NCBI GenBank assembly: GCA_963835135.1
Contig: CAWIEF010000001.1
Coordinates: 124,001 to 188,000 of the forward strand
From: JAVVHH01 sp963835135
GTDB taxonomy: Bacteria > Pseudomonadota > Alphaproteobacteria > Acetobacterales > Acetobacteraceae
Direction: 5' to 3'
DNA length: 64,000 bases
Part shown: in pieces, positions 7,490 to 16,929 of the stretch
Position numbering within the stretch: position 1 is the first letter of the stretch
How the letters are laid out: every line of letters starts with the position of its first letter
Notes under the pieces: generated by a model
What the model saw: the letters and a program-made list of their open reading frames with translations, nothing else
What the model was told of the DNA's origin: nothing
The model's database searches: none
Translations under genes and position numbers: made by a program

Positions 7490-8890
7490 ATGGGCAACAA
7501 CGCCATCTTCGCCCGCAAAACCCTCGCCCAAACCACCACACCCCGCCCCGGCGAAAGCGCCATGCGCCGCACCCTCGGCGTGTGGAGCATCGTCGCCATC
7601 GGCGTCGGCGCCATCATCGGCGCCGGCATCTTCGTCCTCACCGGAACCGCCGCCGCCCGCTACGCCGGGCCCGCCGTCATGCTCTCCTTCGTCCTCGGCG
7701 GTATCGTCTGCGCCCTCGTCGGCCTCTGCTACGCCGAACTCGCCGCCATGCTCCCGGTCTCCGGCAGCACCTACGCCTACACCTACGCCACCCTCGGCGA
7801 GATCTTCGCCTGGATGATCGGCTGGGACCTCGTGCTGGAATACGCAATGGGCGCCGCCACCGTCGCCGTCGGCTGGTCCGGCTACGCCACCAGCCTCCTC
7901 AAGGATGTCGGCATCGTCATCCCGCCGGCGCTCACCGCCCCCGCCAACCTCCCCGCCGCCGCCATCGTCGGCCTCCTCACCCTCCTGCTCGTCGCCGGAA
8001 CCAGGCAATCCGCCGGCCTCAACAACGTCATGGTCGCCATCAAGCTCGTCGTCGTCCTCGCCTTCATCGCCGTCGGCGTCTTCTCCGTCCAACCGGCCCA
8101 CTGGCGCCCCCTCGTCCCCCCCAACGCCGGCGAGTTCGGCCATTTCGGCGCCACCGGCATCCTACGCGGCGCCGCCGTGGTCTTCTTCGCCTATATCGGC
8201 TTCGACGCCGTCTCCACCGCCGCCCAGGAGGCCCGCAACCCGCAGCGCGACATGCCCGCCGGCATTCTCGGCTCCCTCGCCATCAGCACCATCCTCTACA
8301 TCGCCGTCGCCGCCGTGCTCACCGGCATCGTCCCCTACGATCAGCTCAACGTCCCCGACCCCATCGCCAAGGCCGTCGACGTCATCGCCCTCCCCTGGTT
8401 CTCCCTCATGGTCAAAATCGGCGCGCTGACTGGCCTGACCACTGTCATCCTCGTCCTTCTCTTCGGCCAGACCCGCATCTTCTTCACCATGGCCGAGGAC
8501 GGCCTCCTCCCCGGCCTGTTCGCCTACGTCAGCCCCCGCCTCGGCACCCCCGTCCGCAGCCAGGTCCTGATCGGCGTCGTCGTCGCGATCTTCGCCGCCT
8601 TCGTCCCAATCGACATCCTCGGCGAAATGGTCAGCATCGGCACCCTCTGCGCCTTCATCCTCGTCTGCGCCGCCATCCTCTATCTCCGCCGCAGCGACCC
8701 GGCCGCCGCCCGCCCCTTCCGCGTCCCCGCAGTGCCCTGGATCCCCATCGCCGGCATCCTCGTCTGCCTCCTGCTGATGGCCGGCCTCCCCGGCAGCACC
8801 TGGCTCCGCCTCCTCGTCTGGATGGCCGTCGGCCTGGTCGTCTACGCCGCCTACGGCCGCCGCCACTCGGCCCTCCGAAACCCCGGGTGA
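7490..8890 (+). CDS. APC-family amino acid permease
   Basis: A 466-aa integral membrane transporter of the amino acid-polyamine-organocation superfamily, resembling the cationic amino acid transporter group. It has about twelve hydrophobic segments. The first carries the family glycine-rich motif (GVGAIIGAGIFVLTG, residues about 36-50), and FFAYIGFDAVSTAAQEARNP is the typical helix 6 and loop. The ATG at 7490 (MGNNAIF) is chosen over the ATG at 7463 because CGGAG lies about eight bases before it. Its TGA overlaps the GTG of the cardiolipin synthase gene. The substrate is not deducible. Confidence 0.88.
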   Translation: MGNNAIFARKTLAQTTTPRPGESAMRRTLGVWSIVAIGVGAIIGAGIFVLTGTAAARYAGPAVMLSFVLGGIVCALVGLCYAELAAMLPVSGSTYAYTYATLGEIFAWMIGWDLVLEYAMGAATVAVGWSGYATSLLKDVGIVIPPALTAPANLPAAAIVGLLTLLLVAGTRQSAGLNNVMVAIKLVVVLAFIAVGVFSVQPAHWRPLVPPNAGEFGHFGATGILRGAAVVFFAYIGFDAVSTAAQEARNPQRDMPAGILGSLAISTILYIAVAAVLTGIVPYDQLNVPDPIAKAVDVIALPWFSLMVKIGALTGLTTVILVLLFGQTRIFFTMAEDGLLPGLFAYVSPRLGTPVRSQVLIGVVVAIFAAFVPIDILGEMVSIGTLCAFILVCAAILYLRRSDPAAARPFRVPAVPWIPIAGILVCLLLMAGLPGSTWLRLLVWMAVGLVVYAAYGRRHSALRNPG

Positions 8891-10296
8891 GCTCCCTCTC
8901 CACCGTCCAGATCGCCTACCAACTAGCCGACTGGGCCATCCGGCTCGCCGCCCTCGCCATCGTCCCGCTCCGCCGCCGCCCCGCCGCCGCCGCCGGCTGG
9001 CTCCTCCTCGTCATGGTCCTGCCCATCCCCGGCATCCTGGTCTTCGCCGTCATCGGCAGCCCCCGCTTCCCCGCCGCCCGCATCCGCCGCTTCCGCACCC
9101 TCACCCCCTACTTCGGCGCCCTCGGCCGCCGTCTCTCGGCCCGAGCCCCCGTCGCCCCCAGCCGCTTCGACGACGTCGTCGCGCTCACCCAGCGCCTCGG
9201 CCAGCTCCCCCCCGTCTCCGGCAACGCCGTCCAGCTCATCGACGACTACGACGGCGTCATCACCCAGCTCGTCGACGATATCCGCTCCGCCCGACGCTAC
9301 GTCCTGATCCTCGTCTACATCTTCGCCGACGACGCCACCGGCCGCGTGGTCGTCGACGCCCTGCGTGACGCCGTCTCTCGCGGCGTCGATTGCCGCGTCC
9401 TGATCGACCCGGTCGGCTCCGGCCGCTGGCGCCGCTCCCTCACCCGCCGCCTCGCCGACGCCGGCGTCACCGCCCAGTGGTCCCTCCCCTTCCACCTCTT
9501 GCGCAGCCGCACCCGCCGCGACATGCGCAACCACCGCAAGCTGTTCGTCATCGACGGCCGCATCGGCTACGCCGGCTCGCAGAACATCGTCGACAAGGCC
9601 TTCCGCAAGGGCGTGGTCAACCGCGAACTCGTCGCCCGCGTCGAGGGCCCGCTCGTGGCCGAAATGGAAGCGGTCCTCCGCGGCGACTGGTTCATGGAAA
9701 CCGACGAGATGCCGCAGGACGACGCCCCCATCCCCGCCGCCGCCGGCGACACCGCCGCCCAACTCCTCCCCAGCGGCGCCGCCTACCCCCTCGAAGGCTT
9801 CGAGTCCCTCCTCGTCTGGCAGATCCACTCCGCCACCCGCCGCATCGTCCTCGTCACCCCCTATTTCATCCCAGACGACGGCCTCGTCGGCGCCATGCGC
9901 ACCGCCGTCGCCCGCGGCGTCCGCATCGATCTCGTCGTCTCCGCCGTCATCGACCAGCGCCTCGTCAACCTGGCGCAATGCTCATACTACGACGAGCTCC
10001 TCGACTGCGGCATCCGCATCCACGCCTACCGCGACTACTTGCTCCACGCCAAGAACGTTAGCATCGACGGCGAACTCGCCATCGTCGGCTCCAGCAACGT
10101 CGACCTCCGCTCCTTCCAGCTCAACGAGGAGGTAAGCCTCCTCCTCTACGGCGCCCCCACCGTCCCCGCCCTGCTAGCAATCCAGGACGCCTACATCGCC
10201 GCCAGCGACCACCTCGACCTCATCGCCTGGCGCGAGCGCCCCTTCCCCCGCCGCTTCGCCGAAAACCTCGCCCGCCTCATCAGCCCCCTGCTCTGA
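8887..10296 (+). CDS. cls: Cardiolipin synthase (phospholipase D superfamily)
   Basis: A 469-aa membrane enzyme that joins phosphatidylglycerol molecules to make cardiolipin. The N-terminus has two hydrophobic segments (residues about 10-55). Two complete HKD motifs follow: HRKLFVIDG from residue 216 and HAKNVSIDG from residue 387, each with the downstream GSxN signature (AGSQN, VGSSN). The GTG at 8887 overlaps the permease stop (GTGA), and the protein begins naturally there. The long in-frame extension upstream to 7291 is a shadow. The 3' end overlaps the convergent P450 gene by 17 bp. Confidence 0.92.
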   Translation: MSSLSTVQIAYQLADWAIRLAALAIVPLRRRPAAAAGWLLLVMVLPIPGILVFAVIGSPRFPAARIRRFRTLTPYFGALGRRLSARAPVAPSRFDDVVALTQRLGQLPPVSGNAVQLIDDYDGVITQLVDDIRSARRYVLILVYIFADDATGRVVVDALRDAVSRGVDCRVLIDPVGSGRWRRSLTRRLADAGVTAQWSLPFHLLRSRTRRDMRNHRKLFVIDGRIGYAGSQNIVDKAFRKGVVNRELVARVEGPLVAEMEAVLRGDWFMETDEMPQDDAPIPAAAGDTAAQLLPSGAAYPLEGFESLLVWQIHSATRRIVLVTPYFIPDDGLVGAMRTAVARGVRIDLVVSAVIDQRLVNLAQCSYYDELLDCGIRIHAYRDYLLHAKNVSIDGELAIVGSSNVDLRSFQLNEEVSLLLYGAPTVPALLAIQDAYIAASDHLDLIAWRERPFPRRFAENLARLISPLL

Positions 10297-11659
10297 GCCT
10301 GAACCGGAACCCCACCGCCCGGTCCGGCTGCGTCGTGATGATCGCCACCGGCCGCACCGGCTCCTTGTCCTCCAGCCCGATCTCGAACCGCTGCACCAGC
10401 ATCGCCAGCACGATCACCGCCTCCGTCAACGCGAATTGCGCCCCCACGCAAACCCGCGGCCCCGCCCCGAACGGCAGATACGCGAACCGATGCGCCAGCA
10501 CCGGGTCCCCCGCGAACCGCCCCGGATCGAACGTGTCCGGCCGATCCCACAACCGCTCATGCCGATGCAGCACCCACGGCGCGATCAGGATGATCGCCCC
10601 CGCCGGGATCGTCGTCTCGCCGAACCGATCCGCCTCGATCGCCTTGCGCACCAGCGTGAACGCCGGCGGATACAGCCGCAGCGTCTCCTGGATCACCGCC
10701 CGCGTGAACGGCAGCGTCTTCAGCACCGGCGTCGCCGCGACCGTCGCCGGGTCGAGATCCCGCACCTCGGCCGCCACCCGCGCCTGGATGCCCGGAACGT
10801 TGGCCAGCAGATACAGCGCCCAGAACAGCGTCAGCGCCGTCGTCTCGTGCCCCGCCAGCATCAGCGTCGCCATCTGGTCCCGCAGCTGCGGCCGCGTGAA
10901 CCCGGTCCCCGTCTCCGGATCGCGCGCCTGCAGCAACAGATCGAACAGATCCCGCGCAGGCCCATCCGGCGCCGAGTGCGGCCGCGCCCGCATGATGCGG
11001 TTCATCAGCCGCAGCCACCGGAACCGGAACGCCATCCGGGCGAAATCGCGCGGCGTCGGGATCGCCGTCGGCAGCACCATGTCCAGCAGCGTCGGGTGCC
11101 CGAGCCGCAGCCCATACTGCGTCAGCATCCGCCGCAAGCTCGGCCCGTGCGCGTCCATCTCGACCGAGAACATCGAGCGCGACGCGATGTCGAGCGTCAG
11201 CAACTGCGCCAGGCCCAGCACGTCCACCGTGCCCGGCCGCACCCCGTCCAGCGCGCACGCTGTCGCCGCCACGACATGCCCGGCCAGGATCGGCATCACC
11301 CGCGGCGCCAACGCCGGCCCGACGATCTGCCGCTGCCGCCGCCACGTCTCGCCTTCGCTCAGCAGCAGCCCTGCCCCGGTGATCGGGTGCAGGATCCGGA
11401 TCGTCGCCGGCGTCCGGCGGTAGTTGCGCGGATTGCCCACCAGCACCCGGTGGATCCCCGCCTCGCCATTCAGCAGCAACCGCGGCACCCGCAGCTCCGA
11501 CTGCACGAACGTCTCCTCCTGATACGCCGCCCGCGGCCACATGTGCAGCGCATTGGTCCGCGTCGCCCGCGCGATCCCCCACAGCCCGGCCACCGGCGCC
11601 GACGGATCGAGCGCGACCGGCGTGAAGAGAGCGTCGGCGCCCACGGAGGTCTCGTTCAT
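10280..11659 (-). CDS. Cytochrome P450
   Basis: A 459-aa soluble P450 monooxygenase. The oxygen-binding helix I motif is AGHETT, the K-helix ExxR is ETLRLYP, and the heme loop is PFGAGPRVCVGA with the proximal thiolate Cys404. There is no N-terminal membrane anchor, as usual for bacterial P450s. It is followed upstream (19 bp away) by hutF on the same strand, so they may share a transcript, but a role in histidine breakdown is unlikely. No ferredoxin or reductase partner is nearby. The substrate is unknown. Confidence 0.93.
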   Translation of the reverse strand: MNETSVGADALFTPVALDPSAPVAGLWGIARATRTNALHMWPRAAYQEETFVQSELRVPRLLLNGEAGIHRVLVGNPRNYRRTPATIRILHPITGAGLLLSEGETWRRQRQIVGPALAPRVMPILAGHVVAATACALDGVRPGTVDVLGLAQLLTLDIASRSMFSVEMDAHGPSLRRMLTQYGLRLGHPTLLDMVLPTAIPTPRDFARMAFRFRWLRLMNRIMRARPHSAPDGPARDLFDLLLQARDPETGTGFTRPQLRDQMATLMLAGHETTALTLFWALYLLANVPGIQARVAAEVRDLDPATVAATPVLKTLPFTRAVIQETLRLYPPAFTLVRKAIEADRFGETTIPAGAIILIAPWVLHRHERLWDRPDTFDPGRFAGDPVLAHRFAYLPFGAGPRVCVGAQFALTEAVIVLAMLVQRFEIGLEDKEPVRPVAIITTQPDRAVGFRFRLRAGG

Positions 11660-11677
11660 GCGGCTGATCTGGCCCTC

Positions 11678-13033
11678 TCACACCAGCCTCGCAAGCGTCC
11701 GCCCATACCGGTCCGTAATGAAGGCTCGAGCGTGGTGCCGCCCGCCCGCCACCAGCGTCCGCCCGCCCACCATCACGCTGTCGATCGCCGCCCGCCCCGC
11801 GCTGAACACATACGCATCGAGCCAACGGTCCCCCGCGACGTTCGCCAGATCGGGGTGGCCGCGGTCCAGCACCACCAGATCGGCCCGTGCCCCCACTGCC
11901 AGTTCCCCGACCCGGCGTCCCACGCCCTGCGCCCCACCCGACAGCGCCGCCTCGTACAACGACCGCCCGGTCGACGCGCCCTCCCGCGCCGCCAGCACGT
12001 TGCGCGCCCGGCGTCGCAACCGCTGCCCATACTCCAGCAGCCTCAGCTCCCCCGGCGCGCTGATCTCGACGTTCGAATCCGTGCCCACCCCGAACCGCCC
12101 GCCCGCATCGCGGAACCCGGTCGCCTCGAAGAACCCATCGCCGAGGTTGGCCTCCGTGATCGGGCACAGCCCCACCCCGGCGCCCGTCGCCGCGATCCCC
12201 GCCAGCTCGCCCGCATCCGCATGCGTGGCGTGGATCAAGCACCAGCGCGCGTCGATCGGCACATGGTCCAGCAGCCACTCGACCGGTCGCCGCCCCGACC
12301 ACGCCAGGCACTCCTCCACCTCCCGGGTCTGCTCGGCGACATGGATGTGCACCGGCCCCCCGAACCCGGGCATCCGGCCCAGCGCCTCCGCCCCGACCGC
12401 CCGCAGCGAGTGCGGCGCCACCCCGAGCACCGCATCACCCAGCGTCCCGATCGCACGGCCCGCCCCCTCGAGCATCCGCCCGAACCCGTCCAGGTCGTTC
12501 ACGAACCGAAGCTGCCCCTCGTTCGGCTCCCGCCCGCCGAACCCGCCATGGCTGTAGAGCACCGGCAGCAGCGTCAGTCCGATCCCCGTCTGTCCCGCCG
12601 CCGCCGCAATCCGTTCGCAAAGCTCCGCCGGGTTATCGTATCGTCGCCCGCCCGGCGCGTGATGCAGATAGTGGAACTCCGCCACCGCCGTGAACCCGGC
12701 CTCGAGCATCTCCATCATCGCGAACGCCGCGATCGCCTCGACATCCTCCGGCGTCAGCCTCTGCAGGAACCCGTACATCACCTGCCGCCACGTCCAGAAA
12801 TCATCCCCCGCCGGCCCCCGCGTCTCCGCCAGCCCCGTCATCGCCCGCTGGAAGGTATGGCTATGCAGGTTCGGCAACCCGGCCAACGCGATCCCGCTGA
12901 CCCGCTCCCGCCCCTCCGCCGCTGCGCCGGGGATCACCGCCGTAATCGTGCCTCCCACCACATCGAGCGCGACATCGCTGGCCCACCCCGTCGGCAGCAG
13001 AGCGGTCGTCAGAAGAAGCCGGCGCGTGGTCAT
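11678..13033 (-). CDS. hutF: Formimidoylglutamate deiminase
   Basis: A 451-aa amidohydrolase that deiminates N-formimino-L-glutamate to N-formyl-L-glutamate plus ammonia in the five-step histidine pathway. The metal-binding HxH lies at residues 57-59 (NLHSHTFQRAMTG). Further family marks are EFHYLHHAPGG, the HVAEQ region (HIHVAEQTREVEECLAW) and the GTDSN loop (VGTDSNVEI). It is divergent from hutI with 59 bp between starts, which should hold the shared control region. The pathway would normally finish with the deformylase HutG, which I do not find in the window. Confidence 0.92.
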   Translation of the reverse strand: MTTRRLLLTTALLPTGWASDVALDVVGGTITAVIPGAAAEGRERVSGIALAGLPNLHSHTFQRAMTGLAETRGPAGDDFWTWRQVMYGFLQRLTPEDVEAIAAFAMMEMLEAGFTAVAEFHYLHHAPGGRRYDNPAELCERIAAAAGQTGIGLTLLPVLYSHGGFGGREPNEGQLRFVNDLDGFGRMLEGAGRAIGTLGDAVLGVAPHSLRAVGAEALGRMPGFGGPVHIHVAEQTREVEECLAWSGRRPVEWLLDHVPIDARWCLIHATHADAGELAGIAATGAGVGLCPITEANLGDGFFEATGFRDAGGRFGVGTDSNVEISAPGELRLLEYGQRLRRRARNVLAAREGASTGRSLYEAALSGGAQGVGRRVGELAVGARADLVVLDRGHPDLANVAGDRWLDAYVFSAGRAAIDSVMVGGRTLVAGGRHHARAFITDRYGRTLARLV

Positions 13034-13092
13034 GCCCGCCGTCCTGACACCCCGGGCGTGGACATGCCAGCGGAACCGTGCAGGCTGTCGCC

Positions 13093-14280
13093 ATGCTGGC
13101 CGACACCGTCTGGACGAACGCGCGGCTCCTCACCATGGCGGGTAGCCCCGTCCACGACGGCGCCGTGGCCGCACAGGCCGGACGCATCGTCTACGCCGGC
13201 CCGGCCGAAGACGCCCCCGGCGCCGTCCGCAGCGTCGACTGCGCCCGCCGCTGGATCACCCCCGGCCTGATCGACTGCCACACCCACCTCGTCTTCGGCG
13301 GCGACCGCGCCGCCGAGTTCGAGCAGCGTCTGGCCGGCGCGACCTACGCCGACATCGCCGCATCCGGCGGCGGCATCGTCGCCACCGTCCGCGCCACCCG
13401 CGCCGCCACCCAAGCCGACCTCGTCCGCTCCGCCACGGCTCGGCTCGACCGCCTCCTCGCCGAGGGCGTAACCACGATCGAAGTCAAGTCCGGCTACGGG
13501 CTGGACCTCGCCACCGAGCGCCGCATGCTCCAAGCCGCCCGCGCCCTCCCCGAGCAGCGCCACGTCGGCGTCGCCACCAGCTTCCTCGGCGCCCATGCCC
13601 TCCCGCCCGAAGCCACTGACGAGGACAGCTACGTCGATCTCGTCTGCGCCATGCTGCCTGAACTCGTCGCCGAAGGCCTCGTCGACGCCGTCGACGCCTT
13701 TTGCGAGACCATCGCCTTCAGCCCGGCCCAAATCGCCCGCGTCTTCGCCCAAGCCCGCGCCCTCGGCCTCCCCGTCAAGCTCCACGCCGACCAGCTCTCC
13801 AACGGCGGCGGCGCTGCGCTCGCGGCCGAATGGCGCGCGCTGTCCGCCGACCACCTCGAGCATGTCGACGACGCCGGCGCCGCCGCGCTCGCGCGGGCCG
13901 GCACCGTCGCCGTGCTGCTCCCCGGCGCCTACTACACCCTCCGCGAGACCCGAGCCCCGGACATCGCCGCCCTGCGCCGCCACGGCGTCCACATCGCCCT
14001 TGCCACCGACTGCAATCCCGGCACCTCGCCGCTCACCTCGCTGCTGCTGGCGATGAACATGGCCGCGACCCTGTTCCGCCTGACTGTGGCCGAATGCCTC
14101 GAAGCCGTCACAGTCCAGGCGGCCCGCGCGCTGGGGCGCCTGAACGAGATCGGAACCTTGGAGACGGGAAAATGGTGCGACCTGGCGATCTGGGACATCG
14201 AGCGGCCGGCGGAACTCGTCTACCGCCTCGGCTTCAACCCGCTCCATCGGCGCGTATGGCATGGGCATGAGGCCGAATAG
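13093..14280 (+). CDS. hutI: Imidazolonepropionase
   Basis: A 395-aa metal-dependent amidohydrolase that opens 4-imidazolone-5-propionate to N-formimino-L-glutamate. It shows the HxH metal site DCHTHLVFGG (His63, His65), the substrate loop RLAGATYADIAASGGGI, and VKSGYGL. Later come KLHADQLSN with a metal-ligand His, SADHLEH, and LATDCNPGTSP with the metal-binding Asp. The ATG at 13093 (MLADTVW) is preferred over a GTG five codons upstream. Its end overlaps the hutU start by 14-20 bp, showing tight coupling with the enzyme of the preceding step. Confidence 0.93.
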   Translation: MLADTVWTNARLLTMAGSPVHDGAVAAQAGRIVYAGPAEDAPGAVRSVDCARRWITPGLIDCHTHLVFGGDRAAEFEQRLAGATYADIAASGGGIVATVRATRAATQADLVRSATARLDRLLAEGVTTIEVKSGYGLDLATERRMLQAARALPEQRHVGVATSFLGAHALPPEATDEDSYVDLVCAMLPELVAEGLVDAVDAFCETIAFSPAQIARVFAQARALGLPVKLHADQLSNGGGAALAAEWRALSADHLEHVDDAGAAALARAGTVAVLLPGAYYTLRETRAPDIAALRRHGVHIALATDCNPGTSPLTSLLLAMNMAATLFRLTVAECLEAVTVQAARALGRLNEIGTLETGKWCDLAIWDIERPAELVYRLGFNPLHRRVWHGHEAE

Positions 14281-15925
14281 CCGGACCGTCCGCGCCGCCC
14301 GCGGAACCGAGCTCTCCGCCAAGAGCTGGCTCACCGAAGCCCCGCTCCGCATGCTGATGAACAACCTCGACCCGGACGTCGCCGAGCGCCCCGGCGACCT
14401 CGTCGTCTACGGCGGCATCGGCAAGGCCGCCCGCAACTGGGAAGCCTTCGACCAGATTGTCGCCAGCCTCCGCGCCCTCGAACCCGACGAGACCCTCCTC
14501 GTCCAGTCCGGCAAGCCCGTCGGCGTCTTCCGCACCCACGCCGACGCCCCGCGCGTCCTCATCGCCAACTCCAACCTCGTCCCGCACTGGGCGAATTGGG
14601 AGCACTTCCAGGAACTCGATCGCAAGGGCCTGATGATGTACGGCCAGATGACCGCCGGCTCCTGGATCTACATCGGCAGCCAGGGCATCGTGCAGGGCAC
14701 TTACGAGACTTTCGTCGAGATGGGCCGCCAGCACTATGGCGGCAGCCTGGCCGGCCGATGGATCCTCACCGCCGGCCTCGGCGGCATGGGCGGCGCCCAA
14801 CCCCTCGCCGCAACCATGGCCGGCGCCTCCTGCCTCGCCGTCGAATGCCAGCCCAGCCGCATCGAAATGCGCCTGGCCACCGGCTACGTCGACCGCCAGG
14901 CCCGCGACCTCGACGACGCCCTCGCCATCGTCACCAACGCCACGACCCCCGTCTCCGTCGCCCTCCTCGGCAACGCCGCCGACATCTTCCCCGAGTTGGT
15001 CCGCCGCGGCGTCCGCCCCGATTGCGTCACCGACCAGACCTCCGCCCACGACCCCTCGAACGGCTACCTCCCGCAGGGATGGTCGCTCGCCGAGTGGGAA
15101 ACCAAGCGCGAGAGCGACCCGGCCGCCGTCGCCAAGGCCGCCCGCGCCTCCATGGCCGGACACGTCCGCGCCATGCTCGACTTCCACCGCGCCGGCGTGC
15201 CCACCGTCGATTACGGCAACAACATCCGCCAGATGGCGCTCGAGGAAGGCGTCGCCGACGCGTTCGACTTTCCCGGCTTCGTCCCCGCCTACATCCGCCC
15301 GCTCTTCTGCCGCGGCATCGGCCCCTTCCGCTGGGCCGCCCTCTCCGGCGACCCGGCCGACATCTTCGCCACCGACGCCAAGGTCAAGCAGCTCCTCCCC
15401 GGCCACGCCGCCCTGCATCGATGGCTGGACATGGCCGCCGAGAAAATCCATTTCCAAGGCCTGCCCGCCCGGATCTGCTGGGTCGGCCTCGGCGACCGCC
15501 ACCGCCTCGGCCTGGCCTTCAACGAGATGGTCGCCAACGGAGAGCTCAAAGCACCCATCGTGATCGGACGCGACCATCTCGACAGCGGCTCCGTCGCCAG
15601 CCCCAACCGCGAGACCGAAGCCATGCGCGACGGCTCGGACGCCGTCTCCGACTGGCCGCTCCTCAACGCGCTGCTCAACACCGCCTCCGGCGCCACGTGG
15701 GTCAGCCTGCACCATGGCGGCGGCGTCGGCATGGGCTTCAGCCAGCACGCCGGCATGGTCATCGTCGCCGACGGCACCGCCGACGCCGCCCGCCGCCTCG
15801 AACGCGTCCTCTGGAACGATCCGGCCACCGGCGTCATGCGCCACGCCGACGCCGGCTACCCCGACGCCATCGCGTGCGCCCGCGAACAGGGCCTCACGCT
15901 TCCCTCTCTGGGCATCCCCGCATGA
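14261..15925 (+). CDS. hutU: Urocanate hydratase
   Basis: A 554-aa NAD-dependent urocanase that converts urocanate to imidazolonepropionate. Full-length and well conserved: LMNNLDPDVAERP at the N-terminus, NAD-binding GGMGGAQPLAATMAG, QTSAHDP, IGRDHLDSGSVASP, and the glycine-rich HHGGGVGMGFSQHAG near the end. The start lies inside the last codons of hutI; ATG at 14261 and ATG at 14267 are both possible. Thiourocanate hydratases of ergothioneine breakdown belong to the same family and cannot be separated from urocanase by eye. The hutI/hutF neighbours favour true urocanase. Confidence 0.93.
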   Translation: MGMRPNSRTVRAARGTELSAKSWLTEAPLRMLMNNLDPDVAERPGDLVVYGGIGKAARNWEAFDQIVASLRALEPDETLLVQSGKPVGVFRTHADAPRVLIANSNLVPHWANWEHFQELDRKGLMMYGQMTAGSWIYIGSQGIVQGTYETFVEMGRQHYGGSLAGRWILTAGLGGMGGAQPLAATMAGASCLAVECQPSRIEMRLATGYVDRQARDLDDALAIVTNATTPVSVALLGNAADIFPELVRRGVRPDCVTDQTSAHDPSNGYLPQGWSLAEWETKRESDPAAVAKAARASMAGHVRAMLDFHRAGVPTVDYGNNIRQMALEEGVADAFDFPGFVPAYIRPLFCRGIGPFRWAALSGDPADIFATDAKVKQLLPGHAALHRWLDMAAEKIHFQGLPARICWVGLGDRHRLGLAFNEMVANGELKAPIVIGRDHLDSGSVASPNRETEAMRDGSDAVSDWPLLNALLNTASGATWVSLHHGGGVGMGFSQHAGMVIVADGTADAARRLERVLWNDPATGVMRHADAGYPDAIACAREQGLTLPSLGIPA

Positions 15926-16929
15926 GCAAGCCCATCTACGTCACCTTCCTCAACGGCCCCGACATCGCCGAGCTGGACCTGACCAACCAGGAGATCCTCG
16001 ACGCCATCGAGACCAGCCTGGCCGCCCAGGGCCGCGGCGAAGCGGTCATCGAGCCGCGCATGCACCTCAAGCCCAACCCGGACGTGCACGGCCACTTCAA
16101 CGTGCTCCGCGGCTCCCTCGGGGGCGCGATCGGCCTCGCCGGTGTCAAGGTCGTCAGCGATTTCGTCTACAACTACGAGAAGGGCCTGCCCTCCGAGATG
16201 GCAGTCCTCAACCTCTTCGACCCCGCCACCGGCATGCCCCGCGCCATTCTCGACGCCAGCCACATCACCGACATGCGCACCGGCGCCATGACCGCGATCG
16301 GCGCCAAATACCTGGCCCGCAAAGGCAGCAAGATCCTCGGCCACATCGGCGCCCGCGGCACCGCCTACTGGAACGTCCGCCTGCTCGATCACCTGTTCGA
16401 CTTCGACGAGATCCGCGTCCATTCCCGCCGCCGCGAGAGCCAGGACGCCTTCGCCGCCCGCCTCTCGGCCGATCTCGGCAAGCCGGTCCGCGCCATGGAC
16501 GATTGGCGCGGCACGGTCGAGGGCGCCGACATCGTCGTCGAAGCCTCCCGGCTCCTCGAACCGACCCCCCTGCTCAAGACCGAGTGGATCAAACCCGGCG
16601 CGCTCGTCATGCCCTACGGCACCATGAGCGCCGTAGAGCTGAACCTGACCGACATGATGAGCAAGCTGGTCGTCGACGATTGGGGCCAAGTCGGCGCCGG
16701 CCCCTTCGGCGCGCTGCGCGCCCACGTCAACGCCGGCAAGCTCTCCCGCGAAACGCTCCACGCCGAGATGGGCCAGATCGTCGCCGGCCGCCGCCCCGGC
16801 CGCGAAAACGATACCGAAACGATCCTGTTCTGGCACCGCGGCCTCTCTCTCTCCGACATCGCCCTGGGCTTTGCCATGATCCAGAAAGGCGACCGCCTCG
16901 GGATCGGCCAACGGCTCCGCTTCGCCTGA
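15922..16929 (+). CDS. Ornithine cyclodeaminase/mu-crystallin family protein
   Basis: A 335-aa Rossmann-fold protein of the ornithine cyclodeaminase/mu-crystallin family. Recognisable parts are EPRMHLKP, the LAGVKVV core, DASHITDMRTGAMTAIGAKY and the dinucleotide loop GHIGARGTAYWN around residues 135-146. That loop departs from the usual GxGxQA, so it is a divergent subfamily and true ornithine cyclodeaminase activity should not be assumed. The ATG overlaps the hutU stop (ATGA) and the stop overlaps the next ATG by one base, so it is embedded in the hut transcript. It may act on an amino or imino acid linked to that pathway; this is inference. Confidence 0.85.
   Translation: MSKPIYVTFLNGPDIAELDLTNQEILDAIETSLAAQGRGEAVIEPRMHLKPNPDVHGHFNVLRGSLGGAIGLAGVKVVSDFVYNYEKGLPSEMAVLNLFDPATGMPRAILDASHITDMRTGAMTAIGAKYLARKGSKILGHIGARGTAYWNVRLLDHLFDFDEIRVHSRRRESQDAFAARLSADLGKPVRAMDDWRGTVEGADIVVEASRLLEPTPLLKTEWIKPGALVMPYGTMSAVELNLTDMMSKLVVDDWGQVGAGPFGALRAHVNAGKLSRETLHAEMGQIVAGRRPGRENDTETILFWHRGLSLSDIALGFAMIQKGDRLGIGQRLRFA

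Noticed and set aside
6623..8143. N-terminal extension of the hydrolase frame to 860 residues
   Set aside because: The extension is Gly/Asp/Glu-rich antisense of copy 1 of the unknown family and the APC permease. A signal peptide and ribosome site fix the true start at 6622.
10436..13270. 944-aa Arg/Pro-rich open frame opposite the P450 and hutF genes
   Set aside because: Low-complexity product antisense to two intact enzymes; no start signal.
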